Shown here: piece after piece, positions 17,307 to 26,024 of the stretch
Layout: each line of letters starts with the position of its first letter
Numbering within the stretch: position 1 is the stretch's first letter
Assembly (NCBI GenBank): GCA_900317935.1
Contig: ONIU01000007.1
Coordinates: 1-64,000 of the forward strand
Direction of reading: 5' to 3'
Length of the DNA: 64,000 nucleotides
Source: an uncultured bacterium
Lineage (GTDB): Bacteria; Muiribacteriota; Ozemobacteria; Ozemobacterales; Ozemobacteraceae
The notes under the pieces: model-generated
Databases searched by the model: none
The model's input: only the letters and a program-made list of their open reading frames with translations
Told to the model about the DNA's origin: nothing
Translations under genes and position numbers: made by a program

Positions 17307-17364
17307 TCGCAAATATTATTGTTTTATGCTATACTTCGCAAATATTATTGTTTTATGCTATACT
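17307..17364 (+). repeat. 29-bp perfect tandem duplication with extended -10 promoter element before glmM
   Basis: Two identical 29-bp units (17307-17335 and 17336-17364) each end in TGCTATACT, an extended -10 element of the TGnTATACT kind. The same core (TGCTATAAT) lies at 23625-23633 before the VOR-like operon. The duplication gives glmM two possible promoters in tandem. Confidence 0.8.
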
Positions 17365-17403
17365 GCTAAAAAAATAGTCTGAAAAATAGGAGTGACAAAC
17401 TCA

Positions 17404-18753
17404 ATGGGTCGCTTTTTTGGAACTGATGGTGTTCGTGGTCTTGCTAACCGTTTCCCGTTAGACGGAAACACTGCTTATAGAATTGCTCAGCTTGCTTCTA
17501 AGCATTTGCTGGCAAATCACAAAAAGCATGGACGACCTTTTTTTGTTGCAAAGGACACTAGAAGATCCGGTGATTTGTTGGAACATGCTGTTGCTGCAGG
17601 TGCTGCTTCTATGGGAGCAGAAGTAAGACTTCTCGGCGTAATTCCAACACCTGCATTAGCTTTCATTACTAAGGAACTCCAAGGTATGGGAGCTATAATG
17701 ATAAGTGCTTCTCATAACCCATTTCAAGATAACGGTATAAAAGTTTTTGGTCCAGATGGTTATAAAATCAGCGATGATATTGAAGGGGCTATCGAAAAAG
17801 ATCTTATCGGCAATGTAAGAACAGAAATGCCTACTGGTGAAGGAGTAGGGGTTATCAATACGGATACTACTTCTGTTAAGTTCTGGCTGAACCACCTTGC
17901 TAAAGTTGCTGGCGAAAACACCTCGCAAAAAAGAATGAAAATAGCTTTGGATTGTGCCAATGGAGCTCTTTCTAATTGGGCGCCGAAGTTCTTTTCAGAA
18001 CTTGGCTATTCTGTTGATGCTATTGGTATTAATCCTGACGGTATAAATATCAATAAAGGTGTTGGTTCAACCTGTATCAGTTCTTTGGTATCTATGATGA
18101 AAAAAGAACGTTTTGATATAGGTTTTGCTTTTGATGGCGATGCAGATAGACTTATTGCCGTGTCAAGTGATGGCGAAGTAGTTGATGGCGATTTCATTCT
18201 TGCGATAACCGCAAAATACTTGAAAGATAAGGGTAAACTCCCAGGAAATACTTTGGTAACAACAGTCATGGCCAATTTAGGGCTTGATATTGCTATGCGC
18301 AATAATGATATCAAGATTTTAAAAACCAAAGTCGGTGATAGATTTGTTCTAGAAGAAATGCTTAAAGGTGGTTATGTTGTTGGTGGGGAACAGAGCGGTC
18401 ATATTATACTTACTGAGTTTTCTACCACAGGAGACGGCTTATTAACTGCTTGCAATCTTCTTAGAATCATGAAAGAAACAGGTTCTAGTCTTAAGGAACT
18501 GAGTGGAGTAATGTATAAGCTTCCTCAGGTTTTGGTTAATATTAAGGTTAAGAATAAGGATTATGCTTCATTCCCAGAAATAACTGACAGCATTAAAGAA
18601 GCTGATACAGTCTTGTCTGGCCGAGGCAGAATTCTGGTAAGACCTTCTGGAACGGAAAATCTTATTAGAGTTATGGCTGAAGGACCTGATGAAAATGAGA
18701 TTAGAAAGTTGGTAGAAGGTATTGCTAAAATTGTAGCAAATAAACTTTGCTAA
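17404..18753 (+). CDS. glmM: Phosphoglucosamine mutase GlmM
   Basis: 449 residues, the family length. It converts glucosamine-6-phosphate to glucosamine-1-phosphate for peptidoglycan and LPS precursors. The active-site phosphoserine is S103 in ISASHNP, the metal loop is DGDADR (about 246-251), and the phosphate-binding RPSGTENLIRVMAE lies near the C-terminus. I chose ATG 17404 because it gives the classic MGRFFGTDGVRG start and follows AGGAG at a usable distance. An in-frame GTG at 17392 overlaps that AGGAG and is less likely. Confidence 0.97.
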   Translation: MGRFFGTDGVRGLANRFPLDGNTAYRIAQLASKHLLANHKKHGRPFFVAKDTRRSGDLLEHAVAAGAASMGAEVRLLGVIPTPALAFITKELQGMGAIMISASHNPFQDNGIKVFGPDGYKISDDIEGAIEKDLIGNVRTEMPTGEGVGVINTDTTSVKFWLNHLAKVAGENTSQKRMKIALDCANGALSNWAPKFFSELGYSVDAIGINPDGININKGVGSTCISSLVSMMKKERFDIGFAFDGDADRLIAVSSDGEVVDGDFILAITAKYLKDKGKLPGNTLVTTVMANLGLDIAMRNNDIKILKTKVGDRFVLEEMLKGGYVVGGEQSGHIILTEFSTTGDGLLTACNLLRIMKETGSSLKELSGVMYKLPQVLVNIKVKNKDYASFPEITDSIKEADTVLSGRGRILVRPSGTENLIRVMAEGPDENEIRKLVEGIAKIVANKLC

Positions 18754-18771
18754 TTAATTAGTATTGGTTTT

Positions 18772-19347
18772 ATGGAACGATTATCTATAAAAAACATTCT
18801 TATAATACTTTTATTATTTGCTGTTATGCTGAATACTACCGGTTGCTGCAAGAAAAAAGAACGAAAGGTTAATCATGTTCCAAAAACTACAGATAAGGAA
18901 GAACCTCCAAAAGATGTTTCTGTTCCTGATGATGCTTCAAAGTTATTAGAAAAAACAGGTTTAAGTTATTCTATTGATAGAAGACCATCATCATCTCCAC
19001 CAGTTTATAATTCTTTTTCTATTTTTGAAAAACAGTACCTTGATGGCGTAAAAAAGTTAGAGTCTGGTGATTTTGACAAAGCAATGTCTGTTTTTCAAGA
19101 TATATTAAAGGAATATCCTGAAGGTGAAGAGGCTAGTATTGCTGAACTTTGTATTGCTGAAATTTATTTTAGAAGTAAGAATAATGAAGCTGCATTAAAA
19201 TTATATAAAGAGATAATAAAGAAATATCCTGGAACTCAAGCTGCTCAGAATGCTGCAGAAGGAATAAAGTATCTTGAAGGGTTTGCAAAACATGAAAATG
19301 CTTTTATTTCTCCTGAAGCAGAAGACAGAAAAAGGAGAGGCAGATGA
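18772..19347 (+). CDS. TPR lipoprotein (BamD/YbgF-like)
   Basis: 191 residues. A hydrophobic signal ends in a lipobox-like NTTGC followed by a second Cys, so it is probably a lipoprotein. After a low-complexity linker, residues about 85-170 hold two to three TPR-like repeats (YLDGVKKLESGDFDKAMSVFQDILKEYP and AAEIYF...ALKLYKEIIKKYP in outline), of the type found in YbgF and BamD. It overlaps the following pilin-like gene by 4 bp, so it is the first gene of a pilus-like operon and might serve as its outer-membrane helper. That role is inference. Confidence 0.7.
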   Translation: MERLSIKNILIILLLFAVMLNTTGCCKKKERKVNHVPKTTDKEEPPKDVSVPDDASKLLEKTGLSYSIDRRPSSSPPVYNSFSIFEKQYLDGVKKLESGDFDKAMSVFQDILKEYPEGEEASIAELCIAEIYFRSKNNEAALKLYKEIIKKYPGTQAAQNAAEGIKYLEGFAKHENAFISPEAEDRKRRGR

Positions 19348-19826
19348 GTATATTGAAGCAGAGTAGAAAAGCTGTAACTTTTGTTGAAATTCTGTTGGCT
19401 ATATTTATAATCGGGGTTGGAGTTCTGCCTGTTTTAACTCTTTTCATGACTGGAACAAGAACGATAGAAAGTGGTGGTTTGATTTTTCAAGTAGCTGTAG
19501 CCGCACAAAATATTATGGATACTGTTAGAAGCGATACTTTTTTATGGCAAGGTCTGCCTGTCGATATAACAATTCCTTCTGATAACGATAGAGGTCTCTA
19601 TTTGCCAGCTGAACTGGTTAAAAAGTATAAAGCTTATGCAAAATTAAAAATTGATGTCGCTAAAGGCCATACTATTCTCAGGACTGGAGAGCCTGAAGAA
19701 AACTTATATCAGATTGATATTAAAGTTCATTGGGAAGAAAATGGAATTAAGAAAAACTATAGTTTGACAAATTATAGAGCTAATATAAATTGGCAGACCA
19801 TGAAGACTTCAACGAGGTTTAATTGA
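19344..19826 (+). CDS. Type IV pilin-like minor pseudopilin, PilV-type
   Basis: 160 residues. A short basic leader is followed by AVTFVEILLAIFIIGVGVLP, the class III signal and helix of type IV pilins, with the conserved Glu at +5. The residue before the cut is Ala instead of the usual Gly. The rest is a small globular domain. It overlaps the lipoprotein gene by 4 bp and stands first in a triad V-W-X. The exact PilV label rests on order and N-terminal form. Confidence 0.75.
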   Translation: MSILKQSRKAVTFVEILLAIFIIGVGVLPVLTLFMTGTRTIESGGLIFQVAVAAQNIMDTVRSDTFLWQGLPVDITIPSDNDRGLYLPAELVKKYKAYAKLKIDVAKGHTILRTGEPEENLYQIDIKVHWEENGIKKNYSLTNYRANINWQTMKTSTRFN

Positions 19827-19827
19827 T

Positions 19828-20430
19828 ATGAAAAAATCTGGTTTCAGTCTTGTTGAACTGGCTGTTTCTGTACTGATTATAGCTTGTATTTCTACCGTTT
19901 TAATAATTGTGTTAAGAAGTAATCTTACAACCATGAAATTTGGGCAGAAGCATATGGATTTCAACCAAAAAGTTCTTTTAGCTATTAGAAGAATTTTTTA
20001 TGATATAAAGCGAATTAATCCTGTATTAGTAGTAAATACTCATTATGGTTATGCTATAAAAAATGAACAATCAGGAGAGCCCAAGCCTAGAAAGATTTTT
20101 ATTAGAAAGTCTCAAGCTCCTGATGTTAATAAAGATGAGTTGGAATTTGTCATAGATTCAAATTTAGATATAACTGATATTTATAATATTATGTACTATC
20201 TGAAAAATAATAAACTTCAAAGAGATGTTCGAAATAATGCCGGACAGACAACTACAGAAACTGTTTTGGAAAATGTTACAGCTTTTGCTGTAGATAACGA
20301 CCCAACAGATATAAAGCAAATATTTGTTAAACTATCAGTAAATGACCCAGTAAATAAAATGAAGAGAGACGTAGACTTTGCTGTAAGACTGGAAACAGAT
20401 TTTGTGTACGTTGACAAGCGGGATTTATGA
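19828..20430 (+). CDS. Type IV pilin-like minor pseudopilin, PilW/GspJ-type
   Basis: 200 residues. The leader MKKSG is followed by FSLVELAVSVLIIACIS, a canonical prepilin peptidase site (Gly-Phe) with Glu at +5. The globular part (about 35-200) has no recognisable catalytic motif. It starts 1 bp after the previous stop and overlaps the next gene by 4 bp, so the three pilin-like proteins are made together. Second members of such triads are usually PilW or GspJ. Confidence 0.75.
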   Translation: MKKSGFSLVELAVSVLIIACISTVLIIVLRSNLTTMKFGQKHMDFNQKVLLAIRRIFYDIKRINPVLVVNTHYGYAIKNEQSGEPKPRKIFIRKSQAPDVNKDELEFVIDSNLDITDIYNIMYYLKNNKLQRDVRNNAGQTTTETVLENVTAFAVDNDPTDIKQIFVKLSVNDPVNKMKRDVDFAVRLETDFVYVDKRDL

Positions 20431-20909
20431 AAAATATGTATAATAAAAGAAGAAGTGGATTTATTGCTTTCGTGACTTTATTCTTGCTTGGTATTTTTGG
20501 CTTAATGGGAATAGCCTATTGGTTTAATTCCAGAATGAATACAGATATGCTTTGGGTAGAATCCCAACGATTAAGAGCTAGAAATTTTGCTCAGGCTGGA
20601 ATAGAAAAAGTAAAAATCCATATGTGCAATGTTTGTCAGCGTGGCGAAAAGACAGACATGAGACGGCAAGAGTATAATCCGGAAGAATTCAACAAAGAAT
20701 TTGAAGACGGTGGTTATAGAGTAAAATCTATAGAGGTTTTCAAAATGGATGGTGCTGAATACAAGAATGTTAAACATGTAGTTAAGGGCAGAGTTATTGG
20801 TGAATTTGATGTGTGGGAAGTAACAGTTGAAGGTTATACTAAAAAAACAGGTAATGTAGTAGAAATTAAAACTATTTTAAGAGTTATTCGCGATAATGTA
20901 GTTTATTAA
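20427..20909 (+). CDS. PilX/GspK-like minor pseudopilin
   Basis: 160 residues. The N-terminus RRSGFIAFVTLFLLGIFGLMGIAYWF has the Gly-Phe cleavage site and a membrane helix but no Glu at +5, as in the PilX/GspK group. The segment RARNFAQAGIEKVKIHMCN resembles the start of PilX-type proteins (AxxxAExGIE). It is the third member of the triad and overlaps PilW-like by 4 bp. Confidence 0.7.
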   Translation: MKNMYNKRRSGFIAFVTLFLLGIFGLMGIAYWFNSRMNTDMLWVESQRLRARNFAQAGIEKVKIHMCNVCQRGEKTDMRRQEYNPEEFNKEFEDGGYRVKSIEVFKMDGAEYKNVKHVVKGRVIGEFDVWEVTVEGYTKKTGNVVEIKTILRVIRDNVVY

Positions 20910-20926
20910 TTTTACAGGAGGGAGAT

Positions 20927-22207
20927 ATGGAAATTAAGCGTATAATTGAATGTTTTGTTGTTGGTCTAATGATATTTGGAAATACTATGCCCTCCTTTGC
21001 TGAAATTGATGAATTTTCAGCAAAAGTAAATGGTGATATTTACGGACAAGTAAAAATAATAAATGATGTTGACGGTGACGGCAAAAAGGATATGATTTTT
21101 GGCGCAACAGATGGAAAAGTTCATATTTTTTCTGCATCTGGTAAAGAAATTTTTAGACCTCCTTATTGGCCATCGCAGGTTAACGGTCCTATTACTGCTG
21201 GAATTGAGGTAACAGACATTGACGGCAGCGGCAAAATGAATGTTTTTGTATCAACGATGGAAGGTACGGTTTATTGTTTAAATTCTAAGGGAAAAGCACT
21301 TTGGAAATACGATACAGGAGGAAAAATTCTTTCATCACCGCCAATAGTTACAGATAATGGCGTATTAGTTAATTCCGGTTCTGGAGAAGTAGTGCAATTA
21401 AACAGCAGTGGTCAGCCTCAATGCATTTTCAAAATGGATCATGCTGTTCAGGCGTCTCCTGTTCCTGTTGATTTAGATAATGACGGAATAAAGGAAGTAA
21501 TCGTTAAAGATAACAGTGGAAAGGTTGTTGTTTTTGATAATACTGGAGGAATTAAAAATTCGTGGATGTCGGCTTCCAATATGACAAATTCTCAATGGCC
21601 GTTCGCTATAGATGCATCTGATATAGACGGAGATGGAATTCCTGAAATATTTACAACAGACCCTACCGGTTCAACTGGTGTGTTTAAGATGTGGAACGAT
21701 GTTGGAGAACTAAAAACCAAGTTTGAACTTACTGAGGCTTCTCACGGTGCTCCAAGAATTGCAGATATGGATGGAGATGGAATAGACGATATCGTTATTG
21801 CTCAATGCGATGGAAAGGTTATTGTCTGCGATAAGAAAGGAAAACTCAAAAAGGGCTGGCCCTATGAATGCGGCTATTCTATCTACAGTGCACCAAGTAT
21901 TATTGATTTAGATGGAGATGGAATTCCTGAAATTGTTTTTTCTGGTAATAACGGTTCTTATACTGGAGACCAGGCAGGATGTGTTATTGCTTTGAATGTT
22001 GAAGGAAAAATGTTGGAAGGTTTCCCAAAATACATAGGAAAAACTATAGCTCCATTAACTTTTGCAGATCTTGATGGGGATGGAGTATTAGAAATAATAG
22101 CAGCAGGCGGAATAGGTTATACAGGACCTCAGCTGCATGTTTTTAAAACTAAAACAAAACCTAAATTTAAAATAGTCACTATAAGGCAGCAGACTACGAT
22201 TAAATGA
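20927..22207 (+). CDS. Secreted FG-GAP/VCBS-type beta-propeller with calcium-binding loops
   Basis: 426 residues with a signal peptide (cleavage near SFAEID). Seven loops of the form DxDxDGxxE/D are seen, such as DVDGDGKKD, DIDGSGKMN, DLDNDGIKE, DIDGDGIPE, DMDGDGIDD, DLDGDGIPE and DLDGDGVLE. These fit a seven-bladed FG-GAP propeller with Ca2+ in the loops. AGGAGGGAG precedes the ATG, and it overlaps the next gene by 4 bp. Lying in the pilin-like operon, it may be an exported or pilus-tip protein, which is inference. Confidence 0.8.
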   Translation: MEIKRIIECFVVGLMIFGNTMPSFAEIDEFSAKVNGDIYGQVKIINDVDGDGKKDMIFGATDGKVHIFSASGKEIFRPPYWPSQVNGPITAGIEVTDIDGSGKMNVFVSTMEGTVYCLNSKGKALWKYDTGGKILSSPPIVTDNGVLVNSGSGEVVQLNSSGQPQCIFKMDHAVQASPVPVDLDNDGIKEVIVKDNSGKVVVFDNTGGIKNSWMSASNMTNSQWPFAIDASDIDGDGIPEIFTTDPTGSTGVFKMWNDVGELKTKFELTEASHGAPRIADMDGDGIDDIVIAQCDGKVIVCDKKGKLKKGWPYECGYSIYSAPSIIDLDGDGIPEIVFSGNNGSYTGDQAGCVIALNVEGKMLEGFPKYIGKTIAPLTFADLDGDGVLEIIAAGGIGYTGPQLHVFKTKTKPKFKIVTIRQQTTIK

Positions 22208-23586
22208 TTACCTCTAATAAATCGTTATTTTTGTTATGTTGTTTGTTGTTGTTATTATCTAATGTAAGTCTTAATGCTCAGACAGACGATGATGTTGAAG
22301 GCTTTTTAAAAACGGGTAAAGCTTGCTATAGAAGAGGAAAGCTAAACGAAGCCGCTTTAGAATTTGAAAATGTTTTAATTATAGATAGAAGTAATTTTCA
22401 AGCTCGAATTTGGCTTGCCCAGATATATATAGACAAAAAAGACTATACTAATGCAAGAAAGTTATTGATAGAAGCTTCTTTGCAGGCTCCAGATCATCCG
22501 AGAGTCAAAGAACTTCAGAAATTGTTAGGTAATGCTGGCAAAACAGTTAAGCCTGATTTGGTTGATCCTATAATAGCTGAGACTATTGCTGGTATTGCTT
22601 CTGCTACGAAACATAGAGAATATGGATTGGTTATTCCTGAGAATAAAGTTATTGAAGAAAACTTAGAGAAAAGGCTTCTTGTTAAGAGTGATCAGGCGTT
22701 TAATGAAAAAAAAGAAATATTAGATAATATTGAAAAAAATAAAGAGGAAGCTAAGGCCAGGTTTGATAAACATTTTGCAATTGAAAATAGTCAACTTGCG
22801 CCTGTTTTTGACATTTATAGGAATCAGGGACTGAGTGCTGCATTAGATAAATATTATGAATTATTGATGAAGGATCCTACCTTAGCTTCAAAAGATGATA
22901 AAGGTCTGATTGATGATGGCAATAAGGTTTATTCTATTAGATTTGCCGATAATCCAAATGATCTGGAAACGCGTTATTATTATGGAACTTTACAGTATAT
23001 TAACGGGCTTTATGAAGAAGCAGAAACAGTATTAAAACCATTTAGAAAGAACCCTGGAAAATATGCGGCAAGATTGGCCCCGTTTTTTGATGGGTTGGAT
23101 AAATGGCAGGAACAGGAAAAAATGCGTCTTGCTGAATTGAAATATGAGGAAGAGCAGCGCCAGGAAAGAGAAGCTAAAGAAAAAGAAAAAGCTGAAGCTG
23201 AAAATAATGATGTTTGGGCTAAAATTAAGAATAAAAGTAATCAAAAAGGTTCAAATAAGAATACTGATTTAGCAAAAGAAGATAAAACTCAGGCAGCAGC
23301 AAGTCACACAGAGGGTTATAAATTGTATAAAAAAGGAAAGCTGGATGAAGCTATTGCTAAATATGAAGAGGCCCTTTCTAAAGATGGCAATAATCCTGAG
23401 TATAATTATCATTTAGGTCTTGCTTGGATGGATAAAGGGTTTGCTGGAGATACAGAGGCTTATGACAAAGCAGTATCCTATTATCAGAAAACAATTAATG
23501 CTGCCCCTAAAAGTAAATTGGCCGAAGAAGCCAAGTCTATGATAGATGGCATACAACAGACAAAACAATCTTTAGGCGAAAAATAA
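22204..23586 (+). CDS. Secreted TPR-repeat protein
   Basis: 460 residues with a signal peptide (leucine-rich core, cleavage near NAQ). TPR units lie at about 30-100 (LKTGKACYRRGKLNEAALEFE type) and 370-445 (GYKLYKKGKLDEAIAKYEEAL type). The middle has a charged coiled segment rich in E and K (about 300-345). It is probably a scaffold of the pilin-like operon, in which it is the last gene. No enzymatic motif is seen. Confidence 0.75.
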   Translation: MITSNKSLFLLCCLLLLLSNVSLNAQTDDDVEGFLKTGKACYRRGKLNEAALEFENVLIIDRSNFQARIWLAQIYIDKKDYTNARKLLIEASLQAPDHPRVKELQKLLGNAGKTVKPDLVDPIIAETIAGIASATKHREYGLVIPENKVIEENLEKRLLVKSDQAFNEKKEILDNIEKNKEEAKARFDKHFAIENSQLAPVFDIYRNQGLSAALDKYYELLMKDPTLASKDDKGLIDDGNKVYSIRFADNPNDLETRYYYGTLQYINGLYEEAETVLKPFRKNPGKYAARLAPFFDGLDKWQEQEKMRLAELKYEEEQRQEREAKEKEKAEAENNDVWAKIKNKSNQKGSNKNTDLAKEDKTQAAASHTEGYKLYKKGKLDEAIAKYEEALSKDGNNPEYNYHLGLAWMDKGFAGDTEAYDKAVSYYQKTINAAPKSKLAEEAKSMIDGIQQTKQSLGEK

Positions 23587-23624
23587 GCTGTGTACATAAA
23601 ATAATAGATACTTCTTTTTGAATA

Positions 23625-23633
23625 TGCTATAAT
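23625..23633 (+). promoter_or_regulatory. Extended -10 promoter of the VOR-like operon
   Basis: TGC followed by a perfect TATAAT stands 49 bp before the chosen ATG at 23682. A good -35 box is not visible, which agrees with an extended -10 promoter. The sequence TGTGTACATAA a little upstream (23590-23600) also occurs at about 4013. Confidence 0.55.
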
Positions 23634-23681
23634 TTAAGGTTGAAACTTAACATAATAAGTATATTCGAAGGAGTTTTATCA

Positions 23682-24764
23682 ATGGCTAAGCGATTGATGA
23701 AAGGTTGTGAAGCATTAGCTGAAGCAGCCATTCTTGCTGGTTGCAGATATTATTTTGGATCTCCAGTTGCTCAACAAGCTGAATTGTCAGCTTATTTGGC
23801 TAAGCATCTCCCTTTAGTAGATGGAACTTTTGTTCAGGCGGCAGACGAAATTTCAGCAATTAATATGGTTTATGGAGCTGCTGCAGCTGGAGCAAGAGTT
23901 ATGACTTCTGGTTCCAGTACCGGTATGAGTCTTAAACAAGAAGGTATTTCTGGCATAGCTGCATCTGAATTACCTTGCGTAATTGTAAATACTATGTGCG
24001 GAGGTTCTGTTGCTGGAGCTTCCTGTCCTGCACAAGCAGATTATTGGCAGGCTACCAGAGGGGGTACTCATGGTGACTACAGAAATATAGTCTTCGCTCC
24101 CTGTTCTGTTCAAGAAATGGTAGACATGACCATAGCCGGATTCAATTATGCTGACAGATTTAGAACTCCTGTTTTAATATTGGCTGATAGTATTGTTTCC
24201 CAGATGATGGAACCTGTTGAGCTACCAAAACAGCCCTTAGATTATGATATAGACAGTAAGAAATGGGCTTTGGGACTTCCTGGAACAAATAAGCATAATA
24301 AGAATGTTTGTGCTTCTACTTTTACAGTTCAAGATGAATTAGAAGAACATAACTGGCATTTGTATCAAAAATATCAGGTAATTGGCAATCATTTCACTCA
24401 GGAAAACAAAGAATCGGCCATTGAAGAATATATGTGTGATGATGCAGAAATAGTCCTGGTTGGTTATGGAATTATAGCAAGACTCCTTAAGACTGTTGTT
24501 GAAAAATGCAGAAAACGCGGTGTTAAGGCTGGATTGGCAAGACCAAAGATTTTGTGGCCTTTCCCAACCCAGGCATTTAAAAAACTTTCTCAAAATACAG
24601 AAAAATTCATGGTTATAGAAATGTCATGCGGTCAAATGGTTGAAGATGTAAAAATGGCTGTTAACGGAGCAAAGCCTGTTTATTTCTTCGGTAGAACCGG
24701 TGGCGCTGTACCTTCTGATTTTGAAATATTTAACGAAGTAAGTAAACTTGTTTGCTTAGATTGA
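23682..24764 (+). CDS. VorB-like 2-oxoacid:ferredoxin oxidoreductase alpha subunit, divergent
   Basis: 360 residues, related over its whole length to VorB/KorA/PorA subunits. The start (KGCEALAEAAILAGCRYYFG), the block MTSGSSTGMSLKQEGISGIAASELP and GGTHGDYRNIVFAPCSVQEM are typical. The substrate loop, normally YPITPQSE, reads FGSPVAQQAE (25-34), so it is altered at several positions. I chose ATG 23682 because GAAGGAG lies 7 bp upstream and the N-terminus then matches the family; an in-frame TTG at 23640 lacks support. Two further subunits follow, but no ferredoxin-like delta subunit is present. Confidence 0.82.
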   Translation: MAKRLMKGCEALAEAAILAGCRYYFGSPVAQQAELSAYLAKHLPLVDGTFVQAADEISAINMVYGAAAAGARVMTSGSSTGMSLKQEGISGIAASELPCVIVNTMCGGSVAGASCPAQADYWQATRGGTHGDYRNIVFAPCSVQEMVDMTIAGFNYADRFRTPVLILADSIVSQMMEPVELPKQPLDYDIDSKKWALGLPGTNKHNKNVCASTFTVQDELEEHNWHLYQKYQVIGNHFTQENKESAIEEYMCDDAEIVLVGYGIIARLLKTVVEKCRKRGVKAGLARPKILWPFPTQAFKKLSQNTEKFMVIEMSCGQMVEDVKMAVNGAKPVYFFGRTGGAVPSDFEIFNEVSKLVCLD

Positions 24765-24778
24765 AAGGAGCTATAGAT

Positions 24779-25384
24779 ATGACTATGAATTTTCAACCAG
24801 ATTCAATACAAACAATGATTGTAGAAGCTGTTGATGCTGTTGCTCCACAATCAGGAATTGTCGGAATAGCTCCTGTAAGCTGCGGAGCTTTTATTTATGA
24901 TGGTTTCGATTTTGATTTTTGCCAGTCTGTTCCAGGCTGTGCGCCTGCTGTAGCTTCTGGAATTAAAAGAGTAAGACCGAAAGCATTGGTTTTTACTTAT
25001 CAGAATGATATAGACTTGGCCGCCGCTGGTATTTCTGAAGTTATACACGCTGCAAACCGTGGTGAAAATATTAGCGTTATATATGCAAATTCAGGAAACT
25101 GCGGATTGAGCAATACAGAAGAAAGCCGTATTAAGATTTGTGAAATGCTTTCTGGTTTAAATAAGCCTGTTTATATAACAAGAGTCATTGCTTCAGAAAA
25201 AGATAATAAAGCAGCTGTAAAAGCTATTCAAAATGCTTTTAAGCTTCAATTGGAAAACAAAGGTTTTTCTTTTGTAGAAATACTCCCTATTTCTGATGAT
25301 GAAGAAAGCAAAGAAGTAAAAGAATTGCTGGCAGAATTGCCTGCAAAGGTTTTTGTAGATAAACACGGCGTTGAAAAAGCCTGA
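24779..25384 (+). CDS. VorA-like TPP-binding (beta) subunit with altered TPP motif
   Basis: 201 residues. It shares the middle of the beta subunit of VOR/KOR enzymes: GIAPVSCGAFIYDGFDFD, CAPAVASGIKRVRP and GISEVIHAANRGENISVIYAN. The TPP/Mg2+ signature normally GDGD...NN reads NDID (76-79) with N104 in the second part, and the N-terminal CPGCGH segment is missing. It is shorter than typical beta subunits. Start ATG 24779 follows AAGGAG at 8 bp. It may have lost decarboxylase activity or use another chemistry; this is inference from missing residues. Confidence 0.78.
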   Translation: MTMNFQPDSIQTMIVEAVDAVAPQSGIVGIAPVSCGAFIYDGFDFDFCQSVPGCAPAVASGIKRVRPKALVFTYQNDIDLAAAGISEVIHAANRGENISVIYANSGNCGLSNTEESRIKICEMLSGLNKPVYITRVIASEKDNKAAVKAIQNAFKLQLENKGFSFVEILPISDDEESKEVKELLAELPAKVFVDKHGVEKA

Positions 25385-25410
25385 CAAAGATTTTAAAAGG
25401 AGCGAATAAA

Positions 25411-26004
25411 ATGTCTTCAACAGTAGAAAGAGTAATTTTGGCAGGCTTCAGCGGACACGGCATTTTCTTTATGGGTAATGTCCTGGCAGAAGCTGGAATG
25501 CGTGCAGGGAAAAATGTTTCATTGGTTCCTTCATATAGTTCTGAACCTAAGGGTGGTCTTATTAATTGTGCGTTGCTTATGTCTGAAAAAGAAATCGCAT
25601 CTCCAATGATTACTGTACCAGATACTGTAATTGCGATGAATAGGACTTCTGTTAATAAATTCAATCAGAAAATAAAAGGTGGCGGAATGTTGATGTATAA
25701 CTCTTCATTAATAGACCGTCAGGAATTTCGCGATGATATAAGACTAGTTGAAATTCCAGCTACAGAAATAGCTGCTGATTTGGGTGAGCAAAAAGCGGCA
25801 AATATGGTTATGTCCGGTGCTTATGCAAAATTCAGTAAACTTGTAACCGTAGAAGAAATAGAAAATTCTATAAGATATCTGTTGAAAGATGAAAATAAAG
25901 AAGTAATCGAACTCAATATTGAAGCAGTAAAAAAAGGTTATGATTACGTTGAAGAAAAGAAATACATGTTTGGCAGATATGTTCACTCAGTATTTAGAGT
26001 TTAA
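25411..26004 (+). CDS. VorC/PorG-like gamma subunit, divergent
   Basis: 197 residues, the size of a gamma subunit of 2-oxoacid oxidoreductases. The N-terminal loop GFSGHG (12-17) stands where the family has GFGGQG, and the block PSYSSEPKGGLINC (40-53) where it has PSYGPExRGGxAxC. Later IPATEIAADLGEQKAANMVMSGA is close to the family. AAGGAG precedes the ATG. It completes a three-gene set in which each subunit has changes in its signature loop. Confidence 0.8.
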   Translation: MSSTVERVILAGFSGHGIFFMGNVLAEAGMRAGKNVSLVPSYSSEPKGGLINCALLMSEKEIASPMITVPDTVIAMNRTSVNKFNQKIKGGGMLMYNSSLIDRQEFRDDIRLVEIPATEIAADLGEQKAANMVMSGAYAKFSKLVTVEEIENSIRYLLKDENKEVIELNIEAVKKGYDYVEEKKYMFGRYVHSVFRV

Positions 26005-26024
26005 TTTGTGTTAGGGTAATTATA

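Noticed and set aside
23590-23600. TGTGTACATAA as a regulatory site (also at about 4013)
   Set aside because: Only two clear copies and an AT-rich core that can occur by chance; not enough for a call.
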